DNA of 64,000 nucleotides from Ulota crispa (lineage: Eukaryota; Streptophyta; Bryopsida; Orthotrichales; Orthotrichaceae), in the NCBI GenBank assembly GCA_963920765.1, contig OY987252.1, positions 3,271,966-3,335,965 on the forward strand, in the 5' to 3' direction. Position numbers and translations under genes: made by a program. Below, piece by piece: positions 11,115 to 23,400 of this stretch (position 1 is its first letter; each line of letters starts with the position of its first letter). The notes under the pieces are model-generated. The model saw only the letters and a list, made by a program, of their open reading frames with translations. It did no database searches and was not told the DNA's origin.

Positions 11115-13302
11115 ATGGCCACCTATGAGGGTGACACACTCTATATTGTGCACAAGTTCAATGGAGACAACTTCTCCTTGTTCAAGTTCAAGATGGAGAT
11201 GATCCTTGATGAGTCTTTGGAACATTGTTGAGGGCAATGAGACGGTCCCTTCAAATGAGAGTGACCCCAAGGTCATCTCGGCCTTCAAAAAGCGTGAGAG
11301 AACGGCGTTTTGCATTTTGTGCACTCACATGGTGGATGCACAAATCCAACACGTCAAGTCTTGCAAGAGTGCTGCGGAAGCATGGAAGATTCTATGCGTC
11401 ATCCACAAGGTCAAGGGCTTGGCCAATGTGTTGTTTCTGAGGCGCAAGTTCCTTACCATGAAGATGAAAGAGACTGATGACCTCTTGCAACACATCAACA
11501 AAGTGAAGACTCTTGCGGATCAACTCGACGCCCTTGATGTGCCCGTGCTGAAAGGAGATATTGTCATGACCATTTTGGAGAGCTTGCCACCTTCTTATGC
11601 AAACTTGATTGTCGCCATGGAGACCAAGGATATCAAGGAACTCACCCTCACCTACGTGACATCGCGGTTGATACATGAGATGACGAGGACGAAAGAGCAT
11701 CAGATTGTGGCCACGGAGAATGCGGCGTTGGTTGCTTGCCACAAGAGTGGTGGAGATTCAACCAAAACTCAAGGTGAGCCCCTTCTATGCTTACATTGTG
11801 GCAAATCGGGCCACTTTGCTCGTAATTGCTACAAACGCAAGAGTAGCAAGGGATAGAATGCCAACAAAGCCAAAGTTAATGAAAGTGGTGAGGACTATGC
11901 ATTCATGGCCTCTCATGATGGTCCATTGAGCTTGGGGGATGATTAGAACATGGATTCGGGAGCTACCACCTACATGTCACTTCATAGAGCTCATTTTGAC
12001 ACCTTTAAGACCATTTTAGCAAGGAAGGTATTCATGGATGATGAATCGGTGCTCCAAGCCTTTGGAAGGAGCTTCATTTTGGTGGACACCCTTGTTGAGG
12101 GATGCACCAAGCGCATTTGGTTCAGGAATGTGTTGTATGTGCCCAAGTTACAAAACAACCTCCTTTTGGTGAGCAAGATAGTGGAGGGAAGGTTTAATGT
12201 GCAATTTGGAGGTCTTGGGTGCATTGTGAGGTCTCTTCATGGAAACACCCGAGCCATGGCATCACAAAAGGGCAACTTGTACATTTTGCGGTGCAAGGTT
12301 ATGCATAAACGAGAGAGTGCCGAAGTTGCTACATCTATAAAAGATGGGCTGATTTTGTGGCATTGACGCATGGAGCACTTGAATGTGCAGAGCTTGAAGG
12401 CTCTTCCAAGCTTGGTGAGTGGCCTTGACCTTCCTAAGTCCCATGGTGATGATTTACCAAATGCTTGTGAAGGTTGCATTGAGGGCAAGCAACAATGGCA
12501 CTCCTTTCCAAATGATGGTGCCACACGTGCCACCAAGGTGTTGGGCATTGTGCATTCAGATGTGTGTGGCCCCATGAAGACCACGTCATTGGGTGAGGCA
12601 AGGTACTTCTTGACCTTTATTGACAATTTTTTGAGAAAGGTGTGGGTGTACTTTCGCAAGGCCAAGAGCGAGTGTTTTGAGCGGTTCAAGGTGTTAAAAG
12701 CCTTGGTGGAGAAGCAGGCGGAGTGCTCCATCAAGGTATTGCAGTCCGACAACGGCGGGGAGTACACTTCCAACCAATTTGAGGCCTATTTGAAGGCCTA
12801 AAGTATTGTGCATAAAACCTCAACTCCACATACACCGCAATAAAATAGAGTGGCCGAGAGGGCCAATCACACCATTGTAGAAATTATTAGGAGCACAATC
12901 TATGGCCAAAAGCTTGGGTTGGAATATTAGGCCGAGGCCGTGAGCAATGCGGTGTACATTTGCAATCGATGGCCTACTAGTTCGGTGCATGGCAAGATTC
13001 TACAAGAGGCGTGGAGTGGGAGGAGGCCTTTGGTGGCACGCATTAGACTATTTAGGTGTGTTGCATATGCCAAGATTCCCGATGCATCAAGGACCAAGCT
13101 TGATGCAACGGCCGTAAGGTGTTTGTTTTTGGGATATTGTGAGGGCTCCAAAGCATATAGGTTGATTTGCTTAGAGTCTAAAAAGATCATCCGATGTTGA
13201 GATGTAACCTTCTGTGAACATGGAGAGTTGCAAGAAGAGTTGGAGTTGGGTTGAAGTGGAAGTAGCGGTGACCTTATTGTGGACACACCTCCAACGCCCT
13301 CG

Positions 13303-13333
<31 letters not shown>

Positions 13334-15167
13334 ACGATGAGGACCACCCCCTCGAGGATGGAGATGGTGATTTTGTGGAGGATGCAAGTGCAAGCCAAGG
13401 TGATGACGGCTCCAAGCCCAAGAAGGTCACAAAGATGAAGAATGCACAAGGCATTGCTCTAAGAGCTGAAGTGGGAGGTACCCAACATTTGGGAGGCGTG
13501 CGGCGGTCTACAAGGGTAAGCAAGCCTTTGGGGAAGTGGTGGAATAACCACATCTTTCCCCAACTATCTTCCAACTTGGATCATACAAATGTGGCCCTTG
13601 TTCATGACCCCACCACACTTGAAGAGGCCTTGGAGTCTCGGAATGCAAGCAAGTGGGAGGCAGCCATGGAGGAGGAGTACCACTCTCTCCATGCCAACGG
13701 CACGTGGGAGTTGACCACCCTTCTTCCATCTTGCAAGGCGGTGGAATGCAAGTGGGTGTTCAAAACCAAAAGAGATGCCACGAGAGAGATTGTGCATCTC
13801 AAGGCAAGGTTGGTGGCAAAAGGAATCTCTCAAGTGCAAGGAGTGAACTTCAACAAGACTTTTGCTCTCGTGGCCAAGTTCAGCACCATACGGTGCATTG
13901 TGACCCTTGGAGCTTTGTTGGATTTGGAGATGCATCAAATGGATGTGAAGACGGCCTTCCTCAACGGCGACTTGGAAGAGGACATCTACATGGAGCAACC
14001 GAAGGGGTTTGTGCAACGTGGTCATGAGCACCTAGTTTGCAAGCTCACAAAGTCCTTGTATGGACTAAAGCAAGCATTGAGAGCATGGTACCAAAAGATT
14101 GATGCAAGTCTTTTGGATTTTGGCTTTGAGAGGAGTGTGGCTGACCATAGCTTGTATTTTGCACAAGTGGGAGCCCATGTGATGCTTGTGCTTGTGTATG
14201 TTGATGACTTGATCATTTTCTCTAGCAATGTAGAGACCATGGGTGCATTGAAGGCCAAGTTGGAGGCGGAGTACAAGATGACGAACTTGAAAGAGTTGCA
14301 CTATTGCCTTGGAGTGGAGTTTGCAAGAGATCAAGGTGCGAGGACCATCACCATGAGTCAAGCCAAGTATGTGGAGGAGGTGCTGAAGCAATTTGGCATG
14401 GAGGATTGCAAACCCATTGGCACTCCATTAGACACCAAGGTGAAGTTGGTGAAGCTTAGCATGGAGGAGTATGATGCGCATGCTTTGATGATGTGTCATA
14501 CAAATCAGCGGTAAGATCATTGATGTATGCCATAGTGGGTACAAGGGCTGATTTGGCTTTTGCCATTAGCACGGTGAGCCAGCATATGGCAAGGCCGGGA
14601 TGAAATCATTGGATGGCGATGAAGAGAATCATGAGGTACCTCAAGGGCACCTCTCATGTGAAGTTGCAATTGGGAGGAGGGCACATTCGCTTGATGGGAT
14701 ACTGTAATGCAGATTGGGCTGGCGATGCCCACAATAGGAAGTCCACCACGGGGTACGCATTTAGCCTTGGAGAAGGCATGGTGTCATGGAGCAGCAAGAA
14801 GTAATGCACGGCGTCTTTATCTACTACAGAGGCAGAGTACATGGCGGCGAGCCATTACACAAGACAGGCCATATGGCTAAGGCAGCTCTTGAAGGATGTG
14901 GGGTGTGAAGACGTGAAGGGCACGTTGATCTTGTGTGACAATCAAGGTGCCATAGCTCTTGCCAAAAACCCGGTGCACCATGCAAAGACGAAACACATCG
15001 AGGTGCAACACCATTTCGTGAGAGAGAAGGTGGAGAAGGGAAACATCACATTGGAGTATTGCCCAACTAAAGACATGTTGGCGGATGTGATGACAAAGGC
15101 GTTGGCGAGGAATAGACATGAGCGTTTGACGAGAGGCGTGGACATTGGAGACTTTGGCCAATCATAA
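11115..15167 (+). pseudogene. Ty1/copia gag-pol polyprotein, frameshifted and with stops
   Basis: Gag begins at the ATG at 11115. A frameshift near 11208-11216 moves the reading to the frame that then holds to about 14490. In order: a CCHC zinc knuckle (CLHCGKSGHFARNC, 11788-11829); a protease DSG motif (11953-11961); an integrase HHCC region with core residues HSDVCGP (12553) and SDNGGEY (12745); a linker with a poly-Asp run; reverse transcriptase with QMDVKTAFLNGDL and YVDDL (14197-14211); RNase H with DADWAGD-like CNADWAGD and TEAEYMA. A second frameshift lies just before 14499. In-frame stops are at 11854, 11944, 12364, 12799, 12841, 12928, 13198, 13252, 14601 and 14802. Several fall at near-invariant W, Q or R positions. 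The product would be nucleic-acid binding and copying machinery for the element, but nothing intact can be made. Confidence 0.93.
13303..13329 (+). repeat. (GAT)9 microsatellite encoding poly-Asp
   Basis: Nine uninterrupted GAT triplets lie in the integrase-RT linker of the copia polyprotein, encoding an acidic run. Copia linkers are often low-complexity. The microsatellite is in frame. Confidence 0.95.
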
Positions 15168-15175
15168 AGAGGAAG
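15166..15175 (+). promoter_or_regulatory. Polypurine tract of the copia element
   Basis: AAAGAGGAAG lies immediately before the TGTTG start of the 3' LTR and overlaps the pol stop codon region. This is the standard plus-strand priming site position. Confidence 0.88.
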
Positions 15176-15458
15176 TGTTGAAAGGTTGGAATAGAGCATT
15201 AGGGGTTTGCTCTAGGTCAAAGGAAATATGCTAGGTGAGGTATTTAGCATTGGAGAGAGAGCACGTGATAGGAGGCACCTCATAGAGAGGATCAGCCCAT
15301 GAGTGTGGTTATCCCATATGGTTTGGTGAAAGGAGAGTGGTTGGAAGAGTATATGGATGAGAGGATTTGGAAACCCTCTCATCTCTTCCATTTGTATCTT
15401 ATACATTTGAGTATACCATGTGTGCTTCTGCTCTTCAATCTTCCCTATGTTTGGAATA
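15176..15458 (+). repeat. 3' LTR of the copia element
   Basis: Starts TGTTGAAAGG and ends TTTGGAATA, so the terminal CA is lost. From 15329 it is identical for 99 bp to the LTR fragment at the window start, while the 5' LTR differs at about 12 of those positions. Confidence 0.9.
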
Positions 15459-17153
15459 ATGAATTCCCAGTCATCTTTCTTCACAGTTGCATTTCTTCCC
15501 TATAATTAGCTTTCACCCATTTTCATACTAGCAGTAGAGTACAATGTTGTCCATAGTTCAATTCCACAATCTCTAAGATTTGCCCAATGTACTCAAGGGC
15601 TGCATCAACTGGGTTCAAATTGTTTCTACCAGATTGACAAAGTCTCCAAAATATAGCAGCAACCCCAGAATTGCAAGTCTATGTGATATTCTCCTCAACA
15701 CTTTTTACTCTGTAGTGATATCCATAAGCATACATACTCCTAAATTTTTTGGCTATTAAAGTCAGTGCTGCTGAGCATGCCACAACATCTTTGGGAGTTG
15801 CAATGCCGTTTCCGTGTGCAATTTTAATTTGTTCTTTGATCCTCTTTGAAAAAGGCAAAATTTCCATTAAATTGCTTGGGTATTGCATCCATCTGTGGCC
15901 TGCCCTTTGTGGAAGCATAGTGCGGAATTGCGCTCTTGCAGCACCTCTGTCTTGACAGATGTCTTCATGCATCCTTCATCACAAACTCTAGAAACCTTCA
16001 AAAATTTCTAAATCACAAATCTATCAAAAAATTGATATGAAATTGAGGAAGACTTAAATGCACAAAATATTAAAGATACATGGCAAGTGTTAAACTGATT
16101 GATCTTGCTGTCATCATAAGGCATATATTAGTTCCTGAACATAATTATTTAAGGAATACATATGTACCCTGTGCAATTCTTAATGCTTTCTCTAAAGTAA
16201 TGATTTCTCCTTACTACCACAGTGAAAACAATTATAATAAGGTTACAAATAATCTCACCTGTGGTAAGGCTCCAACTGCTGTGCATTGTCTAACACAAAC
16301 TCACGCTTTGAATTCCTTAACTCGAGTGATAATTGCCTCCTCTTCCCCTTCCCCTCCACAATCTTCTCCACCATTGTTGGGTCCTCCTTGTTGTCCCACA
16401 TTCTTCTGGAAGTAATGTTGTACTCAGACATATACTCAATTATAAACCCAAGTGCCTCTTTGGTTTGATAGCCTTGAGCAATGCTTCCCTCAAGTTTAGC
16501 CAAATTTTTAACAAAGCCCTTCAACGTCTTGAAATAGCGCTCGTAAGGGTACATCCATTTGGTGTGGACAAGCCCAATTAAAAAAGCTCTTCCACCAAAT
16601 GGTTTGGCAAATGAGACATGATATCAAAAAAAGAAGGAGGCATCTCCTTCTCTATCATACACATGGTCTTTGCATAATCTGCCATCAGTTGCTCTTTATT
16701 GTCATAGTTTATTGTTTTCACATAGATTTTCCAAAAAACTCTACTCAAGCGGATTATTGCTTGAGCTAAAGATTTGTTAGAAATTCTACAAAAATAAAGG
16801 GACAAGATTTTTTGCAAAAGCACATGGAAATCATGAGATTTGAGACTACTTAACTTGCCTTTGCTGAATTTTGTATGCAACACACTTGCATAATGAGTTG
16901 GAGTGCGCAAAGACTTCAGCATAGATAACACCTTTCCTTTATCTTCTTGAGTTAACACATAAGGTGGGTCTGGCCTATAATACTTGTTTACATGACCAAG
17001 AACTCTTCAAAATTGTAGATTAGGTCAAATTCCTCTTACTTGCATGTTTGCTCTCACTGCAAGTGAATTTTTTTCTCCAAATGTTGTCTTAACAATATTT
17101 TCACAAAGATTCTTTTTGCAGTGCATGGAATCAAGAGCATGACGTACAAGTAG

Positions 17154-18372
17154 CTTCTGCACAAACATGTAAAGCAATTTCATCATTAGAAACACTTTTA
17201 CATTGACAATGGTTGGTTGTTTTCAATTTTAGGGATGACATAAAATGATCATAAAACCAACAATTGAAAGCGTCTGAAAAACAATGTTCATATTGTAAAT
17301 ACGCATGCAACCTTCCCATACAGCTGCCTTGCAGTACACAGTAGTAGTCTAAACAAAGTACAGTGTGTGTAGCAGTTACTGTAATGAACCCAATAATCTC
17401 TCATTACATATACAATACATGTCATTACATATGTCATCTCCAACGTCACACTAATCATAACCAAGACATGTGGACGTACAGTTTGTATATGCTCACACCG
17501 TTTGAAAGAGAAATTACCAATACTATGAATGTCTTTGTTTGCTAACAAATACATATGGCACAATATTAGTTATAACATCCTAATCCACAATAAGGCAACT
17601 AAAAAAGAATCAAATATCCTATTTGTAATATTCTTGAAAGGGTTCATTCACTATATTAAAATATGTTTTTCCTTTGTACAAAAAGCCTAGTCCATGTTTA
17701 CGATTTTGGTAAAATTGGAATGAGCCTGAGGTAGACATCTTGAAAAGCAATACATCAACAACTCATCTATTTTTAGAAAAGATTCTAAATGCAATAGCAG
17801 TTTGTGTTTACTTCCATTTAGACAAAAAAAAAAGCCACATGTACATAATAAAAAAAACATATGATTTGAAATTTTTTTGTCTTGTTGATAAGTTCTCAAA
17901 ATTTGCTGTACTTGAGACCAAATTATAAGTACATTCTACTTTTCTTGTAAATATATTATTTGCGTCCTCAAATTAAAGACGTGAAATCAAAACTTTTGTT
18001 CAATTGTTCCAACATAATTTAAGGTCCAACGCAAAACTTCTAAATGTCCTCTTCAGAAAATTTCTTATGCACTCTACAAGAACCCAACAGGAAATTCTAT
18101 TTACAGATTTGCATTTACATTCAATTACCTACGTTACTTGAATATTATTTTTTACATTAAAACAATTTAAAGTACAACATTGAAAAGTAATCATGAGCTA
18201 TAACAATAATAATTCCATATTTAATAGATATCAACTGAATCTCCCTTTTTATTAAGCATCACATAGGTAACAAATAGTATTCCACTTAATTTAAGATTTT
18301 TCATTTAAGAAAATTTAGTAACTTCATAACAAGAAACCATTACTAATTAAGAATAGATTTACTATAATGTAC
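17154..18372 (-). other. Intron of the TNP2-like pseudogene
   Basis: Bounded by a GTACAT donor at 18372 and a GCAGAAG acceptor ending at 17154. It is AC-rich on the plus strand, that is TG-rich in the sense direction. No coding segment or clear insertion was recognised inside it. Confidence 0.65.
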
Positions 18373-19497
18373 CGTCCAATATGGGAGTTGTTGGAAAATT
18401 GTCTTCCATTTAATGCCTTGAAGTTTCACTAGGTCGTCATTGCTATTTTCAACTCCACCTTCTCTTAGGAATAGCTCTCTTGCATATCCCTAGTGGAGAA
18501 CCTCATCTCCTGTTGGCCTCTGTGGAGCCATGTGCCATTCTGGGAAATTGTTGAAGGCTGCTCTTGCCCTCCGGAATTGATGACCACCATCCAAATATCT
18601 CCTCCCACCAAGATATAGCACTTTTCCTAGCAATCTGGCATGCTCAGCACAAGTTTTCAGCCCACAAAGGGGGCATCCCTTGTAACCATGTATTTGCTGC
18701 CCAGATGGAAGCCCATATGCAAGGAAGTTATAAATGGTGAATATCAACATAGCTCTTAGTGTGAAACACTTGTTGCCCTCTGATTTTGAAATATTCACTA
18801 GTAAGACTCCTCTCCACAACATCAGTAGATCACAAATTACAGGACCTAAAAATATATCAATGTTTTCAGCAGTATGAGCCTTAGGTCCAAAAATGAGGAG
18901 AACCAAAGAAACAAAGAACTTCTTAATTAGTAGCCAAGGCAGAAAGTTGAATATTGTGATTAGAAATACCCAAGTGGAATGCTTAATAGCATTATTTGTG
19001 TATGGAATAATGCCATCCCTGACTAGTCTTAGTCGTAAATTTGTCTTTGCATCTGCAAAATCAAGATATAGCTGATCCATGGTCTTCCACTGCACACTAT
19101 CTGCAATAGATCTCATCATTCTAGCATTAGATTTGTGACTATTGTACCACGTCAAATGCTTGGCTATTTCAAGGCACTTGAACGGTCTTACAATATGCTT
19201 GATGAAATCAAAGTATCAAACAACTTGTTTTGGAACTGCATTAGATCCTCCTACGTAATAACTCTCCTGGCAAGTTGGGCACCTTAATAGGTTTTCTGAT
19301 TCTCCCTCATATAGGATGTGACCTTCAAGATAGCAGTGCACTTGGCGATGCTTTAGTCCCAATTTCATCAGCATACTCTTCACCTTGTACAACATTCTAG
19401 GGAAGTAGTTTGATTGGGGAAGAAGGTCTCTAGATATCCATTTTAGCAATGCATCTACAAAAGTCTAAGGAACAGAGTATAAATAGCATAGAGAGTA

Positions 19498-19648
19498 CAA
19501 AATGCCATATTCATTAAATTGGGAAAAAGTGACATTTTGGGACTTGGATTTTTTGTTTTTCAAGAGAATTCATTGAGTTCTCTTTAAAAAAACACAAAAT
19601 TGAAAAATCCCAAAATATTACTTTTTCCCAATTTAATGAATATGGTGT
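19498..19648. mobile_element. 151-bp MITE inserted in a TNP2 exon, TA target duplication
   Basis: Terminal inverted repeats share CCATATTCATTAAATTGGG, and the arms pair down to a loop containing GAGAATTCATTGAGTTCTC. TA lies on both sides (19496-19497 and 19649-19650). Deleting the element and one TA rejoins the minus-strand TNP2 reading frame (CAIVL followed by YSLCYLYSVP). A TA duplication suggests a Tc1/mariner-type mobiliser, but the terminal sequence is not one I recognise. Confidence 0.82.
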
Positions 19649-20453
19649 TACAGGACAATTGCGCACTGTAAACAGTTTTGAGTGCTACATTTGTAAACTG
19701 CTTCTGTGGATTCTTGAACTATGTATTCCAAGTTCAATTCATTCTAGTTCTGGTCTTCTTCACTGTTATTGAAGTCATAGTCGCCCATGATTCTGATCGA
19801 GCAAAATCTCCTTGTGAATGTGGTCTACCCTACCAAATGTGTCTCTGGCCATGCCGTCCACATCGACGGGGATACGCGGCGGCCACCTTAATTCCTCTCC
19901 AAAATCCTCTCTATCAATTTCATAATATTGCTCTCTATCCCTCTCACGTTGTCTGGCAGGACCACAAACAGTTTGCTCGTCAACAATTTGACAAAACACA
20001 ATGCAAGAACAATTAGACATGAAGACAACGTTCATCATCCTCGCTGTAAACATTCTTTGTACCACTTCCTTCTACACAAGGAAGTACCTATCTACAAGGC
20101 TGTGAGATTCTAGGTATCATGATAAACAAATTTACAATAAACAACATATACCAAGTGAATGTCAGTTTCATTAAAAAGAAGTGGCAAAACAAAAAGAAAA
20201 CAAAATTGTAACTCAATAAGTAGGTCATATTAAGTGAAAACCTAATTTTGCATATGCAGACGTAATAACTTACCAGTAGCAAATACACTAAGAACCAATC
20301 CCTTCCATGTCTAATGTGATGCTTGGCAACTACATCCACTTTCTTCACGTATGCGCCTCGGCATTGTCTGCAAGCGCAAGGATACTCAACTAACCCAAGC
20401 CTACTTGCAATCAAACTCTTAATATGGTATGCTGCACTCTGCCTTGGATGCAT

Positions 20454-23400
20454 GATGATTGCTCAATGAAATAGGTAGTTGTGTTGGTCCTCCCTCACGA
20501 AACAATACACTCCTTCTCAAATACAAAAAGTACAAGACATAGCGTTTTGTACTCTCTGCATGTTATGCACAGGAGCATTTCAAATGTTAGTTATCTAGAC
20601 AAAAACAAAATTCATTAAATACAAGTATAAAAAAACACAATTGAATGTACAATACATAATGTGGAACTAAATGAGGCATGCCTAGATTGTCATGTTCTTG
20701 CCTTCAAAAAATCATGACAATGTAAGTATGTAAAGAATTAAAGAAAAAATATTTAAGTAATAAAATGCTACTTTGCCTTTTCAATTTGATTTCAAGAACT
20801 CCTAGAACATGTGATGAAGGAAAGCACAGCATTGTGATGTAATGCGGTTAACTAAATATGAACTTGTTCTCCAAAACTCTATATATACTTCAACTAAAAC
20901 CGATGCTATTCAGACAACATTCACACTTTGTTTTCATATGTCATTGTTGTTTGTCTATTAATCCTACTACTAGTACAACTGGAGAACATTCCCGTGGTTT
21001 AGTAGGACATGTGCTATATACTGACTTCATTGTGGTAGTAAACCATGAACTACAGCAATGAAGTTCATTTGGTTATTCAAATATCTTCCATATATGTGAA
21101 TATCAATAGAAGAAGCCCTAAGCACATATTCTTAACCATTGACAGAGACGGCACTTCTTTGTACCGTACCAAAGCCATTGCAAAATAGGTGGTTATGTTT
21201 CAGGCAATGCACTTACCTTATGATTTAAAAAATTGAAAGTACACGATATTTTTTAATGAAACAATGAGAATGGCATTGTAAAGCCTGAACTTTGATATAA
21301 ACAAATCAAGGTGAAGGATTTCATGTTTCCAATGTATTCATAACTCGCCATACATCTGATACATAACTAATGGTATATGACAAGTCTGGTGCATAATTCT
21401 AACTAGTTGTTCTTTTTACAATCATTTTCAAGTCCTTTGAATAGAATGACTACAACTTACCATTTTCCCATGAACACTCAAATTCAATTTCAATGGCTTC
21501 ATTAATAATCAAAAACTATAAAGAACGGTGAGGAAAATCAAAAAATTCAAGTGCTTATGCCTACACTATGTACATGAAGGAACCTTTCCATTTAGTACAA
21601 TGTAAACAGTTTAGCACAACAACGACAAAGATAAAATAACAAGAAAGAAACTAACCTTCACTAAATATGTCCTAACATCTTCACAACAAGTAATGCTTGT
21701 ACACTTCACTAGCAATATGATATACTAATATTGTTGTCACAAATATATAAGATTGAAATCACTATTCATATGATTACTATAAATAAGCATAGAAGAATTT
21801 CATAATTTTATATTGAGGCGTATAGCAGAATTGTATAATGCATAAATGGTTACTATATGAGGAAAATGATGAAACACTTCAATGAGAAACTAGTTTCTCT
21901 GATTTAGCGGTATTTAAATTATTTTGAAAGTGATTTACTTGGAAGAACTATAAAACAGGAGCTTTTTGGGGACATGTATTATTGAGCCTTGCTTTTTGTC
22001 AATATGACCAAAATTGTATTCTCTATTGTATGTTTGATAGTTCCATTCATGTTAGCTCTTTGGATTACCTTTTTCACAATATAGGAAACTAAAACCACAG
22101 AGGTACTTCACTTCAGATTACGTGAAGAAATACAAATAAACAATTTCCAATACAAGTAGCACATGTGTTTTTGAGATGAAAAAATTTGTTCATTATGGAC
22201 TTAACATATAATGTTGAAACATTTTGAATTTTTCATATTCAAGAGTGTCTATGTCATAAAAGGTGAATTATATGATGATTACTCAAGATAATTACATACA
22301 TGATAAAATTCATTCAACGTATTAGCAATATAATTGCTTTCATTCCGCTAATTAATTCTAGAAATGCATATTTTACATATAAAATTAATTGTAGGCAACC
22401 TCTTATGCTTATTTATCAAGGAGCAAGTTCTTGCTACACACTGCATACTGCTTGATCAAAGCTCTTATATATCATTGACTCTACTTAAGCAAAGCAATTG
22501 CAGAAAGGTACCACCTATTTTGGTCTAAAGACTAAAAAGAAGAACTTACTTGGGCTCTTTAAAAAAACTGCAGATTTGTGAAGCAGTATAACTTCGTGAA
22601 CTTCTTTTTGTAAATGCAATCACTTCACCTGCACACAATTCATTTGACCTCAATTTAGTTAGAATTGAGACTTTGATTCCATGAAGCATGTTTTCATAAT
22701 TATATTTACATGCATTCCATCCCCACAATAGAATGACCAACATATTTCAACCGTGATTGGAGAAACATTTGTGGTACAAGACCAGGGAAATTTGCAAATG
22801 GGATTTTAAATATAGTTCTTCATCTGCAATTTCAACTCAAAAAACATAAAAATATTGTATACTCAAAGTAGGAGGTCAATGTAAAAAGACAAATAACTGT
22901 CATCCGCATTGATTTTCATTATATCCATGGCCACTGCTTGAATGATGCTACACTCCAAGACTTGAAATTAAGTGTACCAATTGACAGAAAGTTCACCTTT
23001 TAGACATAGTATCCACAATGTGTTTCAAATAACTTTACACAAACATTGTGCAGCAGTTTTAACTTTTTATACATCTATTTGAAACAAGTAATTTTAAATT
23101 GCAATATTGAAGGCTATGTATAGCAAGATATGAAGTTCCCAATAAATGCATTGTTAGGTTGCATATAATAATTCCAAAGAAATACTGTGTATTGCGTTTG
23201 AATGTCGATGGAGACAATTTGTCTGAGTTCCTAAATAGATAGGAAATTCTACCCAATTCTGTAATGGTTTATGATTGTCTGTGTTTATTTATACTAGGAC
23301 TTTCAGTAATTAGGTCAAACGCAAACTCTTGTTGCTTTGAATTCTCTCTTATTTTTTACTACAACCGTTTTTTTGTTCAACATTTCTGTGAGATTGTGTA

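Larger units (their letters stand above)
9806..15458 (+). mobile_element. Full-length, inactive Ty1/copia LTR retrotransposon
   Basis: The structure is complete: 5' LTR 9806-10090, leader, gag-pol remnant 11115-15167, polypurine tract 15166-15175, 3' LTR 15176-15458. Domain order (gag, protease, integrase, reverse transcriptase, RNase H) is that of Ty1/copia, with integrase before reverse transcriptase. The LTRs differ at roughly one base in eight by eye. No clean 5-bp target duplication is visible: ATCTT lies on the left and ATGAA on the right. It lies inside the minus-strand TNP2 gene and has clearly higher GC than its surroundings. Confidence 0.93.
15459..20453 (-). pseudogene. TNP2-like: CACTA (En/Spm) transposase TNP2-like pseudogene, multi-exon
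   Basis: Four exons can be traced on the minus strand. Exon 1 (20453-20274) encodes a Transposase-associated Cys-rich motif (PCACRQCRG) and ends at a GTAAGT donor. Exon 2 (about 20092-18373) carries the core of Transposase_21/TNP2: a zinc-binding-like CPTCQESYY, then LTWYNSHKSN, MRSIADS, FLPWLLIKK, GCPLCGLKTC and YLGGRRYLDG. Exon 3 (17153-16259) carries a DUF4218-like region (LSSLKSHDFHVLLQ, LPNHLVEELF, KWMYPYERYFKTLKG) and ends at a GTGAGA donor. Exon 4 (about 15972-15459) carries a DUF4216-like region (YGYHYRVKSVEEN, then KKDDWEF in a shifted frame) cut off by the copia element. Stops lie at 19209, 18490, 17027, 17009 and in exon 4. A one-base loss in a T run at about 16580 shifts the frame. 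The family acts as the cut-and-paste transposase in the nucleus; this copy cannot. Confidence 0.88.

Noticed and set aside
12237..12773. 178-codon minus-strand open frame inside the copia element
   Set aside because: Antisense shadow of the integrase region.
12927..13574. 215-codon minus-strand open frame with a Ser run
   Set aside because: Antisense of the pol linker; the Ser run is the complement-frame reading of the GAT microsatellite.
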